Assembly (NCBI GenBank): GCA_945874815.1
Contig: CAMCIE010000025.1
Span: forward strand, 1-10,888
Source of the DNA: an uncultured Bacteroidales bacterium
Lineage (GTDB): Bacteria; Bacteroidota; Bacteroidia; Bacteroidales; UBA932
DNA length: 10,888 nucleotides
Direction: 5' to 3'
Shown: piece after piece, positions 6,613 through 10,888 of the stretch
How the letters are laid out: every line of letters begins with the position of its first letter
How positions within the stretch are numbered: position 1 is the first letter of the stretch
Translations under genes and position numbers: made by a program
The notes under the pieces: generated by a model
Databases searched by the model: none
The model's input: only the letters and a program-made list of their open reading frames with translations
What the model was told of the DNA's origin: nothing

Positions 6613-8703
6613 ATGGCAGTTCTTGAAACAATCCGTGTAAAACTCGGAATTCTGATTACAGTGCTCATCGCTGTGGCACTGTTGTCTTTCATTATCGATC
6701 CGAACACGCTTCAGTCTGTATCTTCATCAATGTCATCCAAGTATGATGTAGGAAACATTGATGGTAAAGCCGTATCTTACAATGACTTCCAGGCTGATGT
6801 CGAAAAATTCACAACAATCAACGAAATTATTTCCGGTTCTTCAGTAAGCAGCGAGCAGCAGCACCAGGCTGTAAGAAATGCAGCATGGCAGTCTTTGGTT
6901 GACAAATATCTCTTTGTCAAGAATGCACAGGCAGCTGGTATCAATGTTGGTGAGCAGGAGATTGTGGGAATCCTTTCCGGTGATGTTAATTCACCTGTTT
7001 TCACACAGAATCCTATGTTCTATGACGAGAACGGAAACTATTCAAAGGCCAGATTGCTCGATTTTGTCAATTATGTTAATTCTGACCAGACAGGAAAACT
7101 CAAAATCTATTGGGACTATCTTCAGAACACAGCTATCACTCAGCAGTACTATGGCAAGTACACTGCTCTCTTCACCAACAGCAACATCGTCAATCCTTTG
7201 ATGATGACTGAGAAAATAGCTGAAAACAACAATACTTTCGACCTCGAGTTCGTAATGGTTCCTTTCGGCTATGCAAAGGACAGCACTATAGTTGTTTCTG
7301 ACAAGGAAATCAGGGATTATTACAATTCACACAAGAAGTTCTACAAACAGAAAGCCAGCAGGGATATCGAGTATGTAGTATTCGAGGTTGTTCCTTCTGC
7401 TGAGGACATTGCAGCTGCAAACCAGTCACTCATCGATGTTTATGACGAATTTGCCGCTGCTGACAACATGAAGAGCTTCCTTATGGCAAACTCTGACAGA
7501 CAGTACGATGACCGCTGGTACAAGGCTGGTGAACTCAGGTCTGTGGCACAGGAAGTGAATGATTTCGCATTCAGCGGTTCAAACGGAACATCTGAAGTCA
7601 TTGCAAAGGATGATGTATTCTATGCCGTAAGGGTTATGGAGACTGCAATGGTTCCTGATTCTGTTTACGTCAGACATATCCTTCTCCAGGGAACAGAGGT
7701 ATCAAAGGCTGACAGCCTTCTCAATGTTCTCAAATCCAGAAAAGCATCTTTCTCTGCACTTGCAGCAGAGTTTTCAGCTGATACAAACGAGACAGCAGAG
7801 GAGAAAGGTGATATTGGCTGGATGACCCAGAACTATATGATTCCTGGCTTCGAGTCAGTTCTCACTGCCAAGGCAAACGAGCCTTTCGTACTCAACACCC
7901 AGTATGGAAGACATATCGTAGAGGTTACAAAGAGAACCAAACCGGTTGAGAAAAAGAAAGTTGCTGTTCTTGAGAAAGGTGCAGTTGCATCTCGTGAGAC
8001 TATCAACGGATACTATTCACAGGCAAACACTCTTGCTATCAAGTCTGCAGGCAAATATGAAAACTTCAAGAAAGCATGCGAGGAGGACGGTTTGTATGCC
8101 CACACTCTTAACAAGATGCTTGAAGGAGCAGACAGAATCGGTTCTGTTGACAATGCAAAAGAAGTTTCAAGATGGGCTTTTGAGGCTAAGGTTGGCAAGG
8201 TGTCGAACATCATCACAATCAACAACAATTACTTTGTAGTAGCTGCCCTTACAGGTATTCACAAAGAGGGTTATGCCGATGTAAGCGAGGTTTCATCAAT
8301 GATCAGCAATACTCTCTATGCTGAAAAGGCCGGTGCAAAGAAGGCAGAGGAGGTTTCAGCAAAAATCAGCGGTCTTACTGATATGCAGTCAATAGCAGAG
8401 GCTCTCGGAACAACAGTTAGCACAAAAGAGGGTGTGGCATTCTCATCAATGACTTCTCAGGGTCTTGATCCTAAGTTCATCGGCGCTGCTTCAGTTGCTG
8501 CTGACGGACAGATCTGCGGTCCTGTTGCAGGTAACATAGGTGTATATGTTTACAAGGTAACCGGACGTGATACAGGAGCTTTCTTCACAGAGGATGACGC
8601 AAAGGCACGTGAGGTTCAGATGGCTCAGTACACAACTCAGATGATTGTTCCTGTAATGATGGACAATGCTGAAGTAGTTGACAACCGTGCACGCTTCTTC
8701 TAA
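6613..8703 (+). CDS. ppiD: Membrane-anchored periplasmic peptidyl-prolyl isomerase/chaperone, PpiD/SurA type
   Basis: A 696-residue envelope foldase that should assist folding of proteins emerging from Sec and on their way to the outer membrane. There is a short cytoplasmic N-terminus with Arg8/Lys10, one transmembrane helix (about 11-28), then a SurA_N-like chaperone domain (about 45-185) opening with VGNIDGKAVSYNDFQ, as in PpiD. A parvulin-type rotamase domain follows at about 350-440, with the expected markers VRHIL (His355), KGDIGW (398-403), PGFES (411-415) and YGRHIVEV (His434). The region after 450 looks like a second degenerate rotamase plus a C-terminal chaperone segment without clear active-site motifs. 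Length and layout match Bacteroidota PpiD homologues, though E. coli PpiD is shorter (about 620). ATG 6613 follows an AT-rich 87-base gap, long enough for its own promoter. Codon use is restricted, suggesting good expression. A strong terminator follows the stop. Confidence 0.92.
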   Translation: MAVLETIRVKLGILITVLIAVALLSFIIDPNTLQSVSSSMSSKYDVGNIDGKAVSYNDFQADVEKFTTINEIISGSSVSSEQQHQAVRNAAWQSLVDKYLFVKNAQAAGINVGEQEIVGILSGDVNSPVFTQNPMFYDENGNYSKARLLDFVNYVNSDQTGKLKIYWDYLQNTAITQQYYGKYTALFTNSNIVNPLMMTEKIAENNNTFDLEFVMVPFGYAKDSTIVVSDKEIRDYYNSHKKFYKQKASRDIEYVVFEVVPSAEDIAAANQSLIDVYDEFAAADNMKSFLMANSDRQYDDRWYKAGELRSVAQEVNDFAFSGSNGTSEVIAKDDVFYAVRVMETAMVPDSVYVRHILLQGTEVSKADSLLNVLKSRKASFSALAAEFSADTNETAEEKGDIGWMTQNYMIPGFESVLTAKANEPFVLNTQYGRHIVEVTKRTKPVEKKKVAVLEKGAVASRETINGYYSQANTLAIKSAGKYENFKKACEEDGLYAHTLNKMLEGADRIGSVDNAKEVSRWAFEAKVGKVSNIITINNNYFVVAALTGIHKEGYADVSEVSSMISNTLYAEKAGAKKAEEVSAKISGLTDMQSIAEALGTTVSTKEGVAFSSMTSQGLDPKFIGAASVAADGQICGPVAGNIGVYVYKVTGRDTGAFFTEDDAKAREVQMAQYTTQMIVPVMMDNAEVVDNRARFF

Positions 8704-8716
8704 AAAGCAGTACATA

Positions 8717-8764
8717 TAAAACAAAAAATGGTGGCTGAATTTCCGGCCACCATTTTTTGTTTTA
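8717..8764. terminator. Bidirectional intrinsic terminator between convergent genes
   Basis: A perfect 19-bp inverted repeat (8717-8735 with 8746-8764) surrounds a 10-base loop. The core ATGGTGGC/GCCACCAT is flanked by A-rich sequence on the left and T-rich sequence on the right, so each strand reads a GC-containing stem followed by a U-rich tract. It lies 13 bases after the foldase stop and 14 bases beyond the stop of the convergent 76-residue gene, so it can end transcription of both units. Confidence 0.9.
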
Positions 8765-8778
8765 CAATCGATGAAATG

Positions 8779-9009
8779 TCAGTCAGTATAAGGCTCTCCA
8801 TCGAAATCTACCTTGTCCAGATAACCATGCTTGAACAGGCAGTGCTTGTAAATCCATTCTTTTCTTTGCTCTTCAAGAGAGTTCCAAAGTGCAGTGCAAT
8901 GAGGATAATCTGCAACTCCCTTGATTTCGGGATTCTTGCTGAGAATCTTGTTTGCGATTCTTTCTTTTTCAGTGACTTTCAGTCCTGACCACCATTGATC
9001 CAAATCCAT
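8779..9009 (-). CDS. Small conserved-looking protein of unknown function with two W-x-x-L modules
   Basis: A 76-residue acidic/basic protein that I do not recognise by name. It has no signal peptide or membrane segment, so it is probably cytoplasmic. It shows an internal duplication: residues 7-23 (WSGLKVTEKERIANKIL) align without gaps to 42-58 (WNSLEEQRKEWIYKHCL), a period of 35, sharing the pattern W-x-x-L-x(4)-K-E-x-I-x(4)-L. Histidines and cysteines at 37-38, 56-57 and His61 could bind metal, but this is speculative. It begins 23 bases after the ychF stop on the same strand and ends 14 bases before the shared terminator, so it is probably the second gene of a ychF transcript. The plus-strand frame over the same DNA looks unnatural, which favours this strand. 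Confidence 0.75.
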   Translation of the reverse strand: MDLDQWWSGLKVTEKERIANKILSKNPEIKGVADYPHCTALWNSLEEQRKEWIYKHCLFKHGYLDKVDFDGEPYTD

Positions 9010-9032
9010 GATTATAGTTTTTTAAAGGTTAT

Positions 9033-10136
9033 TTACACGTTAAACAGGAAGTGCATTATATCTCCGTCCTGGACAACATAGTCTTTTCCTTCGATTCCGA
9101 GCTTTCCTGCAGCCCTGCAGGCTGATTCAGACTTTAGCTCAATGAAGTCCTCATATTTAATGACTTCGGCCCTTATAAAGCCTTTTTCGAAGTCTGTATG
9201 GATGACTCCGGCTGCCTTCGGTGCCTTGTCTCCTTTGTTTATGGTCCATGCCCTGCATTCATCCGCACCGGCAGTGAAGAATGTCCTGAGATTAAGGAGT
9301 GAATAGGCGCTCTGAATGAGCCTTACAACTCCTGATTCTTCAAGTCCCATTTCTTCGAGGAACATCTGCCTTTCTTCATAGCTTTCGAGCTCAGCAATGT
9401 CTGACTCGATTTTGGCTGCAATCACAAGGATTTCCGCATCTTCGTCCTTCACTGCTTCACGGACCTTTTCAACATATTTATTACCGGATTTTGCCGAATT
9501 TTCGTCCACATTGCAGACATACATCACAGGCTTGTCCGTAAGAAGGAAAAGCTCCCTGGCAAGCTGTTTGTCCTCCGGATTGTCAAACTTGACAGTGCGG
9601 CAGGATTTGCCTTGCTCAAGGGCATCCTTGTATCTGAGTAGAATTTCATAGAGTTTCTTCGCATTCTTGTCGCCTCCTGTCTGAGCCTGTTTCTGAACTT
9701 TGGCTATTCTGTTTTCCACTGTCTCAAGATCCTTCAGCTGGAGTTCCATGTCAATGACTTCCTTGTCACGTACAGGATCCACGCTGCCATCTACATGGAC
9801 GATGTTAGGGTCATCGAAACATCTGAGCACATGCAATATCGCATCTGTTTCTCTGATATTTGCAAGGAATTGATTTCCAAGACCTTCTCCCTTACTTGCT
9901 CCCTTGACAAGGCCTGCGATGTCAACGATTTCGACAGTGGCAGGTACAACCCTTTTAGGATTGCAGAGACTTTCAAGCACCTCCAGTCTTTTATCCGGAA
10001 CTATTGTGGAACCTATATTTGGTTCAATTGTGCAGAATGGGAAATTGGCACTCTGTGCCTTTCCGGAACTCACACAGTTGAACAAGGTAGATTTTCCTAC
10101 ATTCGGGAGTCCCACTATACCGCATTTAAGTGACAT
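9033..10136 (-). CDS. ychF: Ribosome-associated P-loop ATPase/GTPase YchF (OLA1 family)
   Basis: YchF is a nearly universal Obg-family P-loop protein that binds ribosomes and hydrolyses ATP in preference to GTP. In bacteria it is linked to translation control and stress responses. The protein has 367 residues (E. coli 363). Motifs: G1 GLPNVGKST at 9-17; the family hallmark NFPFCTIEPN at 31-40; G3 with DIAGLVKGA at 72-80 followed by SKGEGLGNQF; NVDE at 209-212 in place of the G4 NKxD, which explains relaxed guanine specificity in this family; a helical insert at about 125-190; and a C-terminal TGS domain at about 282-366 (LRTFFTAG to GDIMHFLFN). All key residues are present. The start is the ATG at 10136, directly before the conserved KCGIVGLPNVGKS. 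A small gene follows 23 bases downstream. Confidence 0.98.
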   Translation of the reverse strand: MSLKCGIVGLPNVGKSTLFNCVSSGKAQSANFPFCTIEPNIGSTIVPDKRLEVLESLCNPKRVVPATVEIVDIAGLVKGASKGEGLGNQFLANIRETDAILHVLRCFDDPNIVHVDGSVDPVRDKEVIDMELQLKDLETVENRIAKVQKQAQTGGDKNAKKLYEILLRYKDALEQGKSCRTVKFDNPEDKQLARELFLLTDKPVMYVCNVDENSAKSGNKYVEKVREAVKDEDAEILVIAAKIESDIAELESYEERQMFLEEMGLEESGVVRLIQSAYSLLNLRTFFTAGADECRAWTINKGDKAPKAAGVIHTDFEKGFIRAEVIKYEDFIELKSESACRAAGKLGIEGKDYVVQDGDIMHFLFNV

Positions 10137-10173
10137 AATTATTGATTTTTTATATATTCATTTTTACCGGATG

Positions 10174-10181
10174 CAAATTTA
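10174..10181 (-). promoter_or_regulatory. Candidate -7 promoter box (TAAATTTG) for ychF
   Basis: Read on the minus strand this is TAAATTTG, an exact match to the Bacteroidota -7 consensus TAnnTTTG. It lies 38 bases upstream of the ychF ATG, which would give a leader of about 30 bases. No good TTTG -33 element is found at the expected 19-21 base spacing, so the call rests on one box and position. Confidence 0.45.
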
Positions 10182-10200
10182 AGCCAACTTTTTCTTTTTC

Positions 10201-10243
10201 TATGTGTTATTTCTGTTTTTATAAGAAAGTTTATGTGTTTTTT
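10201..10243. repeat. 12-bp direct repeat, 31-base period
   Basis: TATGTGTTATTT (10201-10212) recurs as TATGTGTTTTTT (10232-10243), 11 of 12 identical. The 31-base period is close to three turns of B-DNA, so both copies would face the same side. It lies upstream of the putative ychF promoter box. It could be a regulator site, or chance in a T-rich tract. Confidence 0.35.
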
Positions 10244-10300
10244 GCATTCATTGACAAAGGGAATATCCAACTTTGGCTCATGAAAATGCAGTAATGGGAC

Positions 10301-10888
10301 ATGCCTGGATTGATTATAATACTCAGTTTCCTTTATGGAACATTCACCGGCTGTGAGAAAGATGACAGCCTGCTGGTGATGTTCTGGAATATGGAGAATT
10401 TCTTTGATTACCGGGATGGTGGAGAGGGACCTTCCGACAAGGACTTCTCTTCATTCGGAAAAAGAAGGTGGACGAAAAGAAGATTCCATGTCAAATGCGA
10501 CCTGGCATCAAAAGCTGTCATGTGGGTGGCCGACCATTACGGGAAAATGCCCGATATCATCGGACTTTGTGAGGTGGAAAATGCTAATGTACTTCATAAA
10601 TGGTTGGATAATACCTTGTTAGGTAAAATTGACTATGGTATAGTGCATTATGATTCGGGGGACAGAAGGGGAATAGACGTTGCATTGCTTTATGATAAAT
10701 CCCGATTCGGATACGTTCATTCTTCAGTGACGGTTCCTCGTCATGATGGGGAAGCAATGAAAACAAGGGATATTCTTGAAGTCTGTCTTGACCGGAGCGG
10801 AAGAAATATCCATTTCATAGTCAACCATCATCCTTCAAAATTCGGAGGGGCAATTCGTTCAGGGCCGAAAAGACAGTCCGTGATGAAG
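10301..10888 (+). CDS. Predicted lipoprotein of the endonuclease/exonuclease/phosphatase superfamily (C-terminus beyond the window)
   Basis: The first 196 residues of a metal-dependent phosphodiester/phosphate-ester hydrolase fold. The frame is open to the window end. ATG 10301 is the only sensible start, because an in-frame TAA lies at 10292. N-terminus: hydrophobic residues 4-16, then TGC with Cys18 followed by EKDD, a likely lipoprotein signal, though the n-region lacks a positive charge. EEP motifs follow in order: FWNMENFFD at 28-36 (Asn30 and metal-binding Glu32), DIIGLCEVEN at 85-94 (Glu91), DRRGIDVALLYD at 121-132, TRDIL at 145-149, and VNHHPSKFGG at 164-173 (the conserved Asn-His and PS). 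The second active-site half (SDH near the end) is not visible. Substrate (DNA, phosphoinositide or sugar phosphate) cannot be told from this part. The EKDD after the cysteine resembles acidic surface-export signals in Bacteroidota, so surface display is possible. Confidence 0.85.
   Translation, partial: MPGLIIILSFLYGTFTGCEKDDSLLVMFWNMENFFDYRDGGEGPSDKDFSSFGKRRWTKRRFHVKCDLASKAVMWVADHYGKMPDIIGLCEVENANVLHKWLDNTLLGKIDYGIVHYDSGDRRGIDVALLYDKSRFGYVHSSVTVPRHDGEAMKTRDILEVCLDRSGRNIHFIVNHHPSKFGGAIRSGPKRQSVMK

Larger units (their letters stand above)
10137..10300. other. Divergent intergenic spacer between ychF and the EEP lipoprotein gene
   Basis: This 164-base AT-rich spacer has no coding potential that I can support. 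It must hold promoters for both directions. It contains a TAnnTTTG box for ychF (10174-10181) and a 12-bp direct repeat with one mismatch, TATGTGTTATTT at 10201-10212 and TATGTGTTTTTT at 10232-10243, spaced 31 bases. On the plus side I find only a weak box (CAACTTTG, 10268-10275), with no well-spaced partner element. Confidence 0.6.

Noticed and set aside
8728..8988. Plus-strand 86-codon open frame opposite the 76-residue gene
   Set aside because: It begins inside the terminator stem, and its translation is hydrophobic and unstructured. The minus-strand product shows an internal repeat and operon spacing with ychF.
10404..10622. Plus-strand 72-codon open frame near the right edge
   Set aside because: It is out of frame with the EEP lipoprotein gene, which carries several conserved motifs across the same bases.

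Overview
The window looks like chromosomal core sequence from a member of the Bacteroidota, probably the order Bacteroidales. The evidence is gene content and order (mfd, coaX, a FadL-like outer-membrane protein, a secreted TPR protein, lptC, a PpiD/SurA-like foldase). Starts also lack clear Shine-Dalgarno sequences, and one upstream region carries a TAnnTTTG-type promoter box. Moderate GC and heavy AGG/AGA arginine use fit, but I cannot name a genus.

Plus-strand block (1-8703): six genes in one direction with short gaps (33, 5, 18, about 22 and 87 bases). The block opens with the C-terminal two thirds of Mfd, the transcription-repair coupling translocase, cut by the window edge. It continues with type III pantothenate kinase (CoaX), an outer-membrane beta-barrel protein, a cysteine-rich periplasmic TPR protein, the LPS-export lipoprotein LptC and a membrane-anchored periplasmic peptidyl-prolyl isomerase/chaperone. 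From the third gene on, the theme is envelope biogenesis: LPS transport, outer-membrane protein folding and two conserved but unnamed envelope proteins. The block ends at a 19-bp perfect-stem hairpin (8717-8764) that can terminate transcription from both sides.

Minus-strand block (8779-10136): ychF (universal P-loop ATPase/GTPase, ribosome-associated), followed 23 bases downstream by a 76-residue protein of unknown function built from two W-x-x-L repeat modules. A 164-base divergent spacer (10137-10300) carries a plausible ychF promoter and a 12-bp near-perfect direct repeat.

Right edge (10301-10888, plus strand): the first 196 residues of a predicted lipoprotein of the endonuclease/exonuclease/phosphatase (EEP) superfamily. 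It runs off the window.

I see no mobile element, CRISPR array, tRNA, rRNA or defence system, and no clearly novel multi-gene system. The points most worth a second look are small. They are a strong hairpin inside the first codons of lptC, just after a gene with markedly different codon use, the duplicated-module 76-aa partner of ychF, an inverted repeat ahead of the foldase gene, and the two uncharacterised envelope proteins.
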